Source: Marinomonas piezotolerans
Lineage (GTDB): Bacteria > Pseudomonadota > Gammaproteobacteria > Pseudomonadales > Marinomonadaceae
Assembly: GCF_003362755.1 (NCBI RefSeq)
Contig: NZ_QKRA01000001.1
Span: 496,001 to 560,000 of the forward strand
Length of the DNA stretch: 64,000 nt
Direction: 5' to 3'
A program made the translations under genes and the position numbers. Every line of letters begins with the position of its first letter. Position 1 is the stretch's first letter. Below the pieces are notes generated by a model. The model saw only the letters and a program-made list of their open reading frames with translations. It was not told the origin of the DNA and searched no databases. Positions 50,657 through 59,979 of this stretch are shown piece after piece.

Positions 50657-51289
50657 TTGAACGGTAATTTTATATCCATAGAAGGCGGAGAGGGGGCTGG
50701 TAAAAGCTCCACGTTATCTTGCATAAAGCACTGGCTCGAAGAACACAACATTGATTACGTGCTTACACGAGAACCAGGCGGCTCGCCTCTGGCTGAAGAG
50801 ATTCGTTCGCTTGTACTGGCTCCAAGAGAAGAACACGTCAGCAAATACGCTGAATTGTTGCTCGTATTCGCTGCCCGAGTACAGCACATCCAGCAAACAA
50901 TCTTACCCGCACTCGAAGAAGGTAAGTGGGTAATTAGCGACCGATTCGTAGACTCTTCCTACGTCTACCAAGGATTAGCGCGCGGCATTGATAAAGAGCT
51001 CATTGATGAGTTGGTGAATACTTATTTAAAGAATGCTATGCCCAACGCGACGATCCTACTTGATGTGCCCGTTGAAATTGGTTTAGAGCGTGTTTCATCC
51101 CGTGGCGATGCTAACCGACTTGATGGTGAGTCCATTACTTTCCACGAAAAAGTGCGAAATGGATTCTTGGCACGCGCAGAAGAAAATGCTTCTCGCTTTA
51201 AAGTTGTAGATGCCAGCGTTGCTCAGGACGCTGTCGAGCAGCAAATACGCAAAATCCTAGATGAGCTTCTTACGCAGGTTAGTTCATAA
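50657..51289 (+). CDS. tmk: Thymidylate kinase
   Basis: Tmk makes dTDP from dTMP. The 210-residue protein has the P-loop EGGEGAGKSS near the N-terminus, the DR motif in SDRFVDSSYVYQG, and a lid region rich in Arg (GLERVSSRGDANRLDGE). The start codon is TTG at 50657, because an AGAGGTGA site ends a few bases before it and no ATG lies in range. The stop and the holB start share a base (TAATG). All binding motifs are intact. Confidence 0.95.
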   Translation: MNGNFISIEGGEGAGKSSTLSCIKHWLEEHNIDYVLTREPGGSPLAEEIRSLVLAPREEHVSKYAELLLVFAARVQHIQQTILPALEEGKWVISDRFVDSSYVYQGLARGIDKELIDELVNTYLKNAMPNATILLDVPVEIGLERVSSRGDANRLDGESITFHEKVRNGFLARAEENASRFKVVDASVAQDAVEQQIRKILDELLTQVSS

Positions 51290-52221
51290 TGATGCTACCC
51301 GAATGGCTTGAGGCCCCTTATCAACTGGCTAGCCAATGGCGGCACAATCGGGCATTTCATCATGCTTTATTGTTGACAGGCACCAACGGCGTTGGACAGC
51401 ACTTCTTTGCCGAGCGGCTTGCGAAGTTACTTTTGTGTGAAAATATTGCAAAAGCTCCATGCGGCGTGTGTCATTCATGTGAACTTGCTAAAGCTGAAAC
51501 ACACCCAGATTGGTTAACGTTAGATGGATCACAAGGGACAATCAAAGTAGATGCCGTTAGACAAGTTGTCTCAAAAGTATCTAATAAGCCTCAACTAGGG
51601 CATACCAAAGTTGTCTTAATCTATGATGCTCATAATATGAACATCAACGCTGCCAATGCGATATTAAAAGCGCTAGAAGAACCGCCATCCTCAACGTACT
51701 TTTTACTAACCAGCAATACGTCTCGTTCTTTAATGCCAACAATTATCAGTCGCTGCCAACGTTTAACCTTAGCAAATCCAACGACAGAGCAAACCATTCA
51801 CTGGCTTCAACAAGAAGGCAAACAAGGCGCGGGAGAGTTGCTTTGGTTCTCTCAATCTCCTTTTCGTCTTTTGCAGCTCGCTGAATCCTCCAGCGCTGAG
51901 ATGATGCAATCATTGCCTGCTGATTTGTCTCGCTGGCTTGGAGGAGAAATCCGATCAGACGAATTGGTTGCATCTGTCAACAATGAGCGCTTACGTGACT
52001 TTGTTGATGGGGTATCCGCCCTGATTCATATTGCACTAAATTATTCAGTGACAGGATCGTGTCAAAAGGACGTTAAGAACACTGTCGAAAATCTTTTAAC
52101 GCACTATGACTTATATCGTTTGATGACCATCTCATCAAACTTGACGCAACTTAAAGCCGACCTTGATAAAACTCATCTTAACCCCACTATACAGCTAATC
52201 GGCGAATTAAATTCTTGGTAA
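51289..52221 (+). CDS. holB: DNA polymerase III delta-prime subunit
   Basis: HolB is a clamp-loader subunit. The 310-residue protein has the zinc-module cysteines in CENIAKAPCGVCHSCELAK, and the family SRC motif in SRCQRLTL. The Walker A position reads GTNGVGQ, lacking the lysine, which is normal for delta-prime because it does not bind ATP. It begins at the last base of tmk's stop. No pilZ gene intervenes before ycfH, unlike in many pseudomonads. Confidence 0.94.
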   Translation: MMLPEWLEAPYQLASQWRHNRAFHHALLLTGTNGVGQHFFAERLAKLLLCENIAKAPCGVCHSCELAKAETHPDWLTLDGSQGTIKVDAVRQVVSKVSNKPQLGHTKVVLIYDAHNMNINAANAILKALEEPPSSTYFLLTSNTSRSLMPTIISRCQRLTLANPTTEQTIHWLQQEGKQGAGELLWFSQSPFRLLQLAESSSAEMMQSLPADLSRWLGGEIRSDELVASVNNERLRDFVDGVSALIHIALNYSVTGSCQKDVKNTVENLLTHYDLYRLMTISSNLTQLKADLDKTHLNPTIQLIGELNSW

Positions 52222-52225
52222 ATAC

Positions 52226-53023
52226 ATGTTAATCGACACTCATTGTCACTTAGATAAAATTGATCTTGCTCCATATGAAGGGCGACTAGACGGAGCGCTG
52301 GATGCCGCGAAAGAAAACGGTGTAGAGCAAATACTCACCATTTCCGTTGACCTAGACGGCTTCAATGACGTGTACGCTTTTACGTCTCGTCCGGGAGTAT
52401 TTGCTAGCTGTGGCGTTCACCCGCTTCACAAAGAAGGACTACTTAGTACTGGAGATACGTTAGAGTCTCTGTCTACCAAAAGCAAAGTGGTTGCTATCGG
52501 CGAAACGGGCTTGGACTATTTTTACGATAAAGACCCTGAGCAACATCGCGCTCAGCAGGAAAGCTTTGCAATCCATTTGGACGTAGCGGGACGTCAAGGG
52601 CTACCTACCATCATCCATACTCGAGATGCTAAAGCAGATACATTGGATTTAATCCGATCTCATGGAAACGACGCGGTAGGCGGCGTCGTACATTGTTTTA
52701 CTGAAGACTACGCTATGGCTCGGGCTGCGCTTGATTTGAACTACTTGATTTCTATCTCAGGTATCGTCACCTTTAAGAATGCGGAAGACCTTCGTGATAC
52801 CGTACGGAAATTGCCACTCGAATCGCTGCTCATCGAGACTGACTCACCATATCTTGCGCCAGTCCCACACCGCGGCAAAAAGAATGAGCCCAAATATGTT
52901 CGAGATGTGGCGCAGTTTGTTGCTGATATCAAGCAAGTTCGGTATGAGGAGCTAATTGAGATCAGTGCTCAAAATTTTCACCGCAAATTCTCTAAGGTCA
53001 ACCCCAGCGAAGTGCTCGGCTAA
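52226..53023 (+). CDS. ycfH: TatD-family metal-dependent hydrolase YcfH
   Basis: A 265-residue TatD-family protein. LIDTHCHLDKID gives the HxH metal pair, GVHPLHKE and GETGLDYFYD the middle ligands, HTRDA and HCFTED the later histidines, and LLIETDSPYLAPVPHRGK the terminal aspartate. The HxH start separates it from tatD at 24189. It is 4 bases after holB and closes the pabC-to-ycfH unit. DNase activity is likely, but its role is less defined than TatD's. Confidence 0.93.
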   Translation: MLIDTHCHLDKIDLAPYEGRLDGALDAAKENGVEQILTISVDLDGFNDVYAFTSRPGVFASCGVHPLHKEGLLSTGDTLESLSTKSKVVAIGETGLDYFYDKDPEQHRAQQESFAIHLDVAGRQGLPTIIHTRDAKADTLDLIRSHGNDAVGGVVHCFTEDYAMARAALDLNYLISISGIVTFKNAEDLRDTVRKLPLESLLIETDSPYLAPVPHRGKKNEPKYVRDVAQFVADIKQVRYEELIEISAQNFHRKFSKVNPSEVLG

Positions 53024-53092
53024 ACCACCTAATAACCTATAAAAGATTGGCTCAGCACTGAGTGTGTTGAGCCCACTACAAGGACCTGCTAG

Positions 53093-55549
53093 ATGTCAAA
53101 AATGGTTCAATCGTTACCCCATACCAGCCTTTGTGCAAAACTAGATGAATCGTCACTACCATTTGAAACACTCAATGAAATGGAACCGCTTAGCGGGATT
53201 CTTGGGCAAGAACGCGCTGTAGAAGCCATTCAATTTGGTGTAGCCATGCACCGTCCAGGATACAACATATTCGTAATGGGGGATTCTGGTACTGGCCGAT
53301 CTTCCTATGTAACTAGCTACCTTAAAAGCGAAGCTAAGCGGAGATCAACACCTAGCGAGTGGGTCTACGTCAATAACTTTAAAGAGTCACACTCACCCAA
53401 AGCGATCGAATTTAAGCCAGGTGAGGCGAAGCAGTTTGAACAGGATATACGCATTTTAATAGATGGGTTGATGTCCACTTTTCCAGCCGCTTTCGAAAAC
53501 CCAGATTATCAACAACAAAAAAGTGCGATCGATAGGGCGTTCAACGAACAGTATGAAACGGCCATAAATCTAGTCGAACGTCACGCTTCCAAAATTGGCG
53601 TGGCAATGTTCCGCGATGCGTCATCGGTTAGTTTTGCGCCCATGCGCGAAGGTAAAGCACTTGATGAAGCTGACTTCGCGACACTCACTGATGAAGAACG
53701 CGATGCGTTCCAAGCAGGTGTGTCGGAGCTAGAGGGAATGCTGAACGACGAGCTACTTAGCTTACCGACATGGAAACGTATCTCTTACGAACAACTGCGA
53801 GAACTAAACTTAGAGACAGTGAAAGAAGGGCTAGACCCACTGATAGCGCCTCTGTTTGAAAAATATTCGGAAGACGAAGCACTAACAGCCTATCTCAAAG
53901 CCATGCGTGAAGACTTGGACAAAGTGATCATCGATCAGTTTGTCGACGACAAAGGAACGGATAATCGTGACGATTCCAGTCGCCGCACATTGTATGAAGA
54001 AATGTATTTGCCCAATATTGCTGTGACGCATAAACCAGACGGCGGTCAGCCGGTTGTGTACGAATCACATCCTACCTACCGTAATCTGTTTGGCCAAGTT
54101 GAATACAGTAGTGAGCAGGGGATGCTGGTCACCAGCTACCGCTTAATACGATCAGGTAGCCTACATGCTGCCAACGGCGGCTACCTAATTTTAGATGCTG
54201 AGAAACTGCTTACAGATCACTACCTTTGGGAAGCCCTTAAACGTGCGCTGAAAAGCAAAACATTACGCATAGAACATCCTTATGCCGATATGGGGTTGAT
54301 GAGTACAACCACACTTTCACCTGACGATTTACCTTTGCAAGTGAAGGTCGTCCTAATTGGCTCCCGTGATATTTATTACTTATTGCAAGATGCGGACCCA
54401 GACTTCCAAGAAATGTTTCGAGTGCTTGTAGATTTCGACGATTCGCTTAAACGTAATGCGGAAACTGAAAATGCCTTCGCACGTTTGCTTAAAGATCGTG
54501 TATCTAAAGAAGGTTATGCTGACGTGTCACCAAAAGGCGTCGCTCGTTTAATTGAGTACAGTAGTCGCTTAGCAGAACATCAGAAAGAAATGGCGGCCAA
54601 AATAGGCGATGTATTCGAACTACTAGGTGAAGCAGACTTTAATCGTCAGCTTGCAAAAGACGACATGATCACCGATGTTCACGTACAACGTGCTCTAGCG
54701 GCGAAGAAACACCGCACTGGGCGCGTAGCAGAAAAGATCATCGAAGAAATTGTTGATGGCACTATTTTACTCGATAGTGAAGGAGAGGCGATCGGCAAAA
54801 TTAACGGCTTAACGGTCATGCAAATTGGTGACAGTAGCTTTGGTGCACCGGCTCGCATCTCAACAACAGTATATCCAGGTGGTAAAGGGATTGTTGATAT
54901 TGAACGTGAATCCAATTTAGGACAAAACATTCACTCTAAGGGCGTATTGATACTGTCTGGTTATTTAGGTCATCGGTATGCTCAACGCTTCCCTTTAGAC
55001 ATATCCGCATCAATTGCCATGGAACAGAGCTACGGTTATGTGGATGGTGATAGTGCATCAACAGCGGAGCTTTGTTGTTTACTATCCGCACTTATAAACG
55101 TTCCATTGCGCCAAGATTTGGCGATCACAGGATCCCTCAATCAATACGGCCAAGTACAAGCGATTGGCGGTGTTAATGAAAAAATTGAGGGCTTTTTCAA
55201 TGTATGTAATGCTCGTGGTCTAACCGGCACCCAAGGTGTCATCATTCCAAAATCTAATGCGATCAACTTAATGCTAAATGATGATGTGTTAGAAGCGGTT
55301 AAAAACGGTAAATTTCACGTCTATGCGATCGAAAACGCGGACGAAGCGTTACATTTGCTAACTGGGTTGGAAGCAGGTGAAGCCAATGAAGACGGAAGTT
55401 ACCCTGAAGGCACTTTATCTGCGATGATCATCAAACGCTTGGAGGAGATCTCAAAGCTCGGTCAAGATGACGATGAATCTGACGACAAAGACGAGAAGAA
55501 CGGAGAAAAAGCTGACTCAAAGAAAGAAAAATCAAAAAAGAATGATTAA
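53093..55549 (+). CDS. Lon-like ATP-dependent protease (LonH/YcbZ/AsrA type)
   Basis: An 818-residue protein that joins an AAA-type N-terminal ATPase region to a C-terminal Lon protease domain. The Walker A-like loop is GDSGTGRSS (about 63-71), with Arg in place of the usual Lys. The protease dyad is Ser654 in GDSAST and Lys697 in NEKIEGF, 43 residues apart as in Lon. The end is a charged, low-complexity tail rich in Asp, Glu and Lys. An AAGGAC site precedes ATG 53093. The family includes E. coli YcbZ and Pseudomonas AsrA, linked to stress responses. Confidence 0.92.
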   Translation: MSKMVQSLPHTSLCAKLDESSLPFETLNEMEPLSGILGQERAVEAIQFGVAMHRPGYNIFVMGDSGTGRSSYVTSYLKSEAKRRSTPSEWVYVNNFKESHSPKAIEFKPGEAKQFEQDIRILIDGLMSTFPAAFENPDYQQQKSAIDRAFNEQYETAINLVERHASKIGVAMFRDASSVSFAPMREGKALDEADFATLTDEERDAFQAGVSELEGMLNDELLSLPTWKRISYEQLRELNLETVKEGLDPLIAPLFEKYSEDEALTAYLKAMREDLDKVIIDQFVDDKGTDNRDDSSRRTLYEEMYLPNIAVTHKPDGGQPVVYESHPTYRNLFGQVEYSSEQGMLVTSYRLIRSGSLHAANGGYLILDAEKLLTDHYLWEALKRALKSKTLRIEHPYADMGLMSTTTLSPDDLPLQVKVVLIGSRDIYYLLQDADPDFQEMFRVLVDFDDSLKRNAETENAFARLLKDRVSKEGYADVSPKGVARLIEYSSRLAEHQKEMAAKIGDVFELLGEADFNRQLAKDDMITDVHVQRALAAKKHRTGRVAEKIIEEIVDGTILLDSEGEAIGKINGLTVMQIGDSSFGAPARISTTVYPGGKGIVDIERESNLGQNIHSKGVLILSGYLGHRYAQRFPLDISASIAMEQSYGYVDGDSASTAELCCLLSALINVPLRQDLAITGSLNQYGQVQAIGGVNEKIEGFFNVCNARGLTGTQGVIIPKSNAINLMLNDDVLEAVKNGKFHVYAIENADEALHLLTGLEAGEANEDGSYPEGTLSAMIIKRLEEISKLGQDDDESDDKDEKNGEKADSKKEKSKKND

Positions 55550-55842
55550 TACTTCCCTTGAGTACGCTTGATAAAATTGGCTCGACAGTTACCGTCGACG
55601 AGCCAGAATAAAGTATAATAGAGGTCGCCTCGTTGAAAGTACGTTGCGACCTCTTTTCTTTTGCTGGGGTGATGTCGTTTTAAAACAAGTGGCACACGAA
55701 AGCTTTCTCCGCCCAGCAACCCTTCCGATGCGTCCATAGCGGCTTCTTTAGCACTTCTGTCATCACACTCAGCGGCATAGGTTTGGCCGATTATCAGCCA
55801 ACAACACACGAAGATCCCAGTACAACGTTTTATTAATCTCAC
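55546..55842 (-). CDS. Small secreted protein, function unknown
   Basis: A 98-residue protein with a signal peptide (CTGIFVCCWLIIGQTYAA). The mature part has two cysteines (one in AECDD, one in DGNCRANF) that could form a disulfide, and an alternating-hydrophobic YYTLFWLV strand. The start is GTG at 55842 with a TAGAAG site very close, so it is uncertain. It converges with the Lon-like gene and overlaps its end by 4 bases. No family is recognised. Confidence 0.55.
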   Translation of the reverse strand: MRLIKRCTGIFVCCWLIIGQTYAAECDDRSAKEAAMDASEGLLGGESFRVPLVLKRHHPSKRKEVATYFQRGDLYYTLFWLVDGNCRANFIKRTQGKY

Positions 55843-56034
55843 CTTCTAACCTACGAATTAATATAAGTTTATATAGTTAACTTTAATCAGCCAAAAGTAA
55901 TGCTGGAACTACCAGCGACGCTATATGTCTTATTCTACCTATCAAAAATAGCAAAAATATAGTAAGTATCGTTATACGTTCACGTTATAAATGATAATCT
56001 TGGATATAAACAAATTTCATCAAAGGAGAGAGTG

Positions 56035-56475
56035 ATGTTTTCAATGAAAAAAACAATTGGGTGCTTAGTAACTACTGTGGGCTTGTCTATGTTTACTACG
56101 GGAGCATATGCCCACTGTGGGGAAACAGCCTTGGCAGGCAACATGAATGACTTAAAAACGGATTTAAAATCTCTTTCTTTTGATCTGCGAAGTGATGATG
56201 CTGCCGCCGCAGGGGAGCGCGTCGACGACATTATCGCGGTGTTACGTGAAGCAAGAGGTCAAACACCTTACTTATTCAAAGAAAAAGGCTTGAAAGGCGA
56301 TGAGTTAGAGAAACGATTAACGCAATTTCAATCCGTTATCGATGAAACGATTGACGTCTTTGTTGCAGTGGACGCTGCCATTGCAGAAGGCAATATGAGT
56401 GAAGCAAAGACTTTGCTGCGTGAAGCAGGCAATATGCGTAAGAAAGGCCATCGCTCATTCAAAGCCGACTGCTAG
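56035..56475 (+). CDS. Cytochrome b562-like periplasmic protein
   Basis: A 146-residue protein with a signal peptide ending at AYA, then a four-helix bundle. The two haem ligands of cytochrome b562 are at matching places: Met37 in GNMNDLK, and His139 in KKGHRSFK, corresponding to Met7 and His102. Overall spacing is about seven residues longer. A CxxCH motif is absent, so haem would be non-covalent. The extra Cys pair (HCGET and KADC) is not in E. coli b562. An AAGGAGAG site precedes ATG 56035. Electron transfer partners are unknown. Confidence 0.82.
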   Translation: MFSMKKTIGCLVTTVGLSMFTTGAYAHCGETALAGNMNDLKTDLKSLSFDLRSDDAAAAGERVDDIIAVLREARGQTPYLFKEKGLKGDELEKRLTQFQSVIDETIDVFVAVDAAIAEGNMSEAKTLLREAGNMRKKGHRSFKADC

Positions 56476-56553
56476 TTTTGTGCTAGTTGGTTAATCCTCG
56501 TGACGTGATTAGACTAGATTGATACAATAGACGGCTTGTTAAAGAGGTTTATT

Positions 56554-56895
56554 ATGTCTCGCTCGAAAAAATCCCGTAGCCTGAAAGGGAAGTTGGCTAA
56601 AACCGGCACGAAGGAAATGATGAAGGAGCAGAAAAAAGCGCGTAAGGCCGCCAGCCCTACGTCTCGTTTTGATGCTAAAAAAATTAAGCAACGTAAAGAG
56701 CAAGCGCTACGCAAGCTGGAGCGCCAAGGTTTGTTACCAGAACCAGAAGCACCAGAACCAAAAGTTCGCCCAAAGCGCTTTACGTTTACACCAAAGCCTT
56801 CAGAGATTAAGGCAAAAAGTTCAACATCTTCAGTTAAAGATTCTGAAGAACTGACTCAAGAAGAGTTGCTAGATGCTCTAACAGAGCAAAACTAA
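56554..56895 (+). CDS. Small basic protein, function unknown (faintly YihI-like)
   Basis: A 113-residue protein that begins MSRSKKSRSLKGKLAKTG and is strongly basic through residue 60. It ends in an acidic, Ser/Glu-rich tail (SEELTQEELLDALTEQN). Ribosome- or RNA-associated proteins often look like this. There is a weak resemblance to YihI, the Der GTPase activator, in the SRSKKSR start and acidic tail, but not enough to name it. ATG 56554 follows an AAAGAGG site; the longer frame from 56536 is not favoured. Confidence 0.6.
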   Translation: MSRSKKSRSLKGKLAKTGTKEMMKEQKKARKAASPTSRFDAKKIKQRKEQALRKLERQGLLPEPEAPEPKVRPKRFTFTPKPSEIKAKSSTSSVKDSEELTQEELLDALTEQN

Positions 56896-56907
56896 TAACT
56901 CTTACGT

Positions 56908-56938
56908 TAAAAGGCTGCAGTTACTGTGGCCTTTTTTA
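56908..56938 (+). terminator. Terminator after the small basic protein
   Basis: AAAAGGC and GCCTTTT pair around CAG/CTG inner pairs with a short mismatch, and a T-run follows. It ends just upstream of the AraC-type gene. Confidence 0.75.
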
Positions 56939-56960
56939 TGTCTGAATAAGGAGGTTAGTG

Positions 56961-58016
56961 ATGGATTCGAGGGCTTCTGTCCCTGCTTCGAGTGTTCGCT
57001 ATCTTATTGGCGCAGTCGAAAAGCAAGGATGTGATACAACTGAGTTACTCAATGAAGTGGGTATAACAACATCAGAGCTGGCTGGTAACACTCCTATATC
57101 GGCGTATCGATACGGCTTATTGTATCAGCGCATTATGCAGCTAATGAAAGACGAATCTTTCGGCATTCTTAGCGGGGGCAAGATGCCAAATGGCTCTTTT
57201 AGAATGATGTGCCTTTGCATATTGCATTCCAAGCACCTCGCCCAAGCGTTACGACGATGCAGTGACTTCTATGAGATTTGTCGAGGCCCAACCATAAAAC
57301 CTATCGTGGTTAAAAAAGGGCGTTATGCAAAAATCACCTTTGCCCCAGTCTCATCGATTGAAACCAGCAACACTTCTTTGGACGAAGCCTTTGAGTCAAT
57401 GGAACGCGTCCGAACGACATTGTCTATGTGGCATCATTTTGTAAGCTGGCTCATAGGTCGTCGACTGGCATTAAAAGCCGCTTACTTTACAACTTCTCGA
57501 CCTGATGACATCGAGTACTATCGCACATTGTTTCAATCAGATGTGAAGTTCGGCCAACATGCGAACGCATTAGTTTTCCCTGCCACCTATTTAGACATGC
57601 CACTCGTACAAAATGAAGACAGCTTAAGAAGCTTCTTGAAAACAGCACCGTATCAGTTGCTCGCAATGGTGGATAACGATAACAGTCTAAAGTCACGAAT
57701 CATTTCCATTTTAGGAAAAGATTTTTCTCAGGAAATGTTCAGTGCTGAGGAAGTTGCTTCTTATCTCAATATGAGTGTTTCTACGATGCGGCGGCGTCTT
57801 GCGGATGAAGAAACCTCGTTCCAACAAATCAAAGACGAATGCCGCAAAGAAGCCGCTATTACGTATATTAATGCGCCCCAGCTCTCTTTCAATGAGATAG
57901 CGTCACTAATGGGCTTTGACGAACCAAGCGCGTTCTATCGTTCCTTTAAAAAATGGACAGGAATGACACCTGGCGAATATCGCAAGCATGCAGACTATCA
58001 AACATTATCGCCTTAG
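56961..58016 (+). CDS. AraC-family transcriptional regulator
   Basis: A 351-residue regulator. The N-terminal region (about 15-200) matches the Arabinose_bd-like ligand domain of OruR/ArgR-type proteins, and the C-terminal 100 residues hold two HTH motifs: FSAEEVASYLNMSVSTMRRRL and LSFNEIASLMGFDEPSAFYRSFKKW, ending with GMTPGEYRK. ATG 56961 lies six bases after an AAGGAGG site; GTG 56958 is too close. It is 106 bases upstream of an acyl-CoA dehydrogenase, which it may control. Confidence 0.92.
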   Translation: MDSRASVPASSVRYLIGAVEKQGCDTTELLNEVGITTSELAGNTPISAYRYGLLYQRIMQLMKDESFGILSGGKMPNGSFRMMCLCILHSKHLAQALRRCSDFYEICRGPTIKPIVVKKGRYAKITFAPVSSIETSNTSLDEAFESMERVRTTLSMWHHFVSWLIGRRLALKAAYFTTSRPDDIEYYRTLFQSDVKFGQHANALVFPATYLDMPLVQNEDSLRSFLKTAPYQLLAMVDNDNSLKSRIISILGKDFSQEMFSAEEVASYLNMSVSTMRRRLADEETSFQQIKDECRKEAAITYINAPQLSFNEIASLMGFDEPSAFYRSFKKWTGMTPGEYRKHADYQTLSP

Positions 58017-58122
58017 CATTACCTGAACTGAATTGTCACTAAATTCGCCACAGTATGCCATTGATGAAAATAGCGTTTTTGACCACTCTTTAATCAAAAC
58101 CTAACGTGACTAGGAGTGATTT

Positions 58123-59835
58123 ATGAGTGGTTATCGCTATCCCGTAGACGATGTTCGATTCTGTCTTGAGCACATCGCAAATATCGAGCGCATTGCAGCT
58201 CATTTTCCGAATTATTCCTACGATTTTTTAGATCCAATTCTATCTGAGGCCGCCAAATTCTCTGAACAGCGGCTAGCACCGACCAACCGAGATGGCGACA
58301 AAAACTGGCCGACCCTTTCAAACCTCAGCGTCCAAGAAACGATTGGTTTCAAAGAAGCGTACCAAGATTTGTGTGAAGCGGGATGGACAACGCTAAGTGC
58401 ATCGGAAGAATATGGTGGTCAAGGGTTACCACGAGCTCTTGAAGTAGCCGTAAATGAAGGGGTTCAATCCGCCAACCTTGCTTTCTCGCTTTGCCCCTTG
58501 CTCACGCAAGGAGCGATCGATGCCATCGAAACACATGCAAATGATGCTCTCAAACAAACCTATTTACCAAAAATGATCTCTGGCGAATGGACGGGCACTA
58601 TGAATCTAACAGAGCCTAGTGCAGGCAGTGATCTATCCGCCATAAAGACCAAAGCGGTTAAAGAGGAAGATCACTACAGAGTGTTCGGGCAGAAGATATT
58701 CATTACTTGGGGTGACCATCAAATGACTGACAACATCATTCATTTGGTACTTGCCCGCTTACCCGATGCGCCAGAAGGTGTCAAAGGCATCTCATTATTC
58801 TTAGTGCCGAAATTTGTACTTGATTCGGACGGCAATCCTGACCAACGAAATGACGTATTTCCTATATCACTTGAACACAAATTAGGCATTCATGGTTCAC
58901 CCACCTGCGTCATGCAGTTTGGAGACAATGAGGGGGCCGTAGGGTATCTTGTAGGTGAGGAGAATAAAGGCTTAGCCGCAATGTTCACCATGATGAACAA
59001 TGCTCGACAAAGTGTCGGACTGCAAGGGCTGGCCATCGCAGAACGCGCATATCAAATGGCACTTGAGTATGCGTTTGAGCGCAAACAAGGATCTCGTAGA
59101 GGATCAAAGGATAAAACTGCGATAGCGTACCATGGGGACGTGGGGCGCATGCTTTGGCAAATGAGTAGTATTCTATCCGCTATGCGAGCCTTCATGTATA
59201 CCGCATCAGTCGAATCAGATTTAAAGCAGGTAGACAAAACACATCAACAACGCACAGACCTTTATACTCCGATTGTAAAAGGGTGGATGACAGAACTCGC
59301 TCAGGAAATCACCTCCCTGTCTGTTCAGGTGCACGGTGGAATGGGCTTCATCGAAGAAACGGGTATTGCACAAATGCTACGTGATGCACGAATACTGCCC
59401 ATATACGAAGGAACAAATGGCATTCAAGCTCTAGACCTAGTGGGACGAAAATTGGTAGGCGATAATGGTGTGGCAATGATCGCTCTGCTAAAAGAGATCC
59501 GAAGTGATTTATCGAATATATCATCTCAAGAGGCAGCGCTGTTTGCGCCACATCTGGAGCACCTTGAAAACGCAACAAACTTACTCCTTCAACAACACTT
59601 GGTGCCAGAAAAAGCGGCGTATGATTATCTGATGCTGAGTGGATATGTGATCGGTGGATGGCTAATGCTTCGCGGCAATCAAAGTGACAAGAAGCCGCAA
59701 TCATGGGGCAACAAAACGTCTTTTTACCTTGCAAACATTCTGCCCCGTGCGGCCATGCATTACGCAGCAATGCATTCATTTAAAACGAAATCAGATACTG
59801 ATACAGAGACGTACAATGTCGATTTATTAAAATAA
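58123..59835 (+). CDS. Acyl-CoA dehydrogenase, FadE/DmdC-like long form
   Basis: A 570-residue FAD-dependent acyl-CoA dehydrogenase with a C-terminal extension. GTMNLTEPSAGSDLSAIKTKA and IFITWGDH mark the FAD and substrate region, and the active-site glutamate is in PIYEGTNGIQALDL. The C-terminal domain (about 455-570) is like PF12806, seen in long-chain and 3-methylmercaptopropionyl-CoA (DmdC) enzymes. A TAGGAG site precedes the ATG. The adjacent AraC regulator suggests a catabolic role. Chain length is not predictable from motifs. Confidence 0.9.
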   Translation: MSGYRYPVDDVRFCLEHIANIERIAAHFPNYSYDFLDPILSEAAKFSEQRLAPTNRDGDKNWPTLSNLSVQETIGFKEAYQDLCEAGWTTLSASEEYGGQGLPRALEVAVNEGVQSANLAFSLCPLLTQGAIDAIETHANDALKQTYLPKMISGEWTGTMNLTEPSAGSDLSAIKTKAVKEEDHYRVFGQKIFITWGDHQMTDNIIHLVLARLPDAPEGVKGISLFLVPKFVLDSDGNPDQRNDVFPISLEHKLGIHGSPTCVMQFGDNEGAVGYLVGEENKGLAAMFTMMNNARQSVGLQGLAIAERAYQMALEYAFERKQGSRRGSKDKTAIAYHGDVGRMLWQMSSILSAMRAFMYTASVESDLKQVDKTHQQRTDLYTPIVKGWMTELAQEITSLSVQVHGGMGFIEETGIAQMLRDARILPIYEGTNGIQALDLVGRKLVGDNGVAMIALLKEIRSDLSNISSQEAALFAPHLEHLENATNLLLQQHLVPEKAAYDYLMLSGYVIGGWLMLRGNQSDKKPQSWGNKTSFYLANILPRAAMHYAAMHSFKTKSDTDTETYNVDLLK

Positions 59836-59858
59836 TTTTGATAAATAATTTATTTAAA

Positions 59859-59880
59859 AGGCGTTTCATCCGAAGCGCCT
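59859..59880 (+). terminator. Weak terminator after the acyl-CoA dehydrogenase
   Basis: A 9-base stem (AGGCGTTTC with CGAAGCGCCT, one G-T pair) closes a 4-base loop. The downstream tract is T-rich but not a clean run, so termination may be partial. Confidence 0.45.
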
Positions 59881-59979
59881 GCCACTCTTATTTTCAATTT
59901 TTTCAAATCTAATGCATCTGCCTATAGCCAAATTTTCAATAACTCGTAATAATGTCGATTCTGTCTATAGGAGTTATTC

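Noticed and set aside
51289..52221. holB suspected damaged because its P-loop lacks the lysine
   Set aside because: Delta-prime subunits normally do not bind ATP, so the GTNGVGQ loop is ordinary.
59348..59779. A 143-residue frame antisense to the acyl-CoA dehydrogenase
   Set aside because: A shadow of the coding frame; no motif or start signal supports it.
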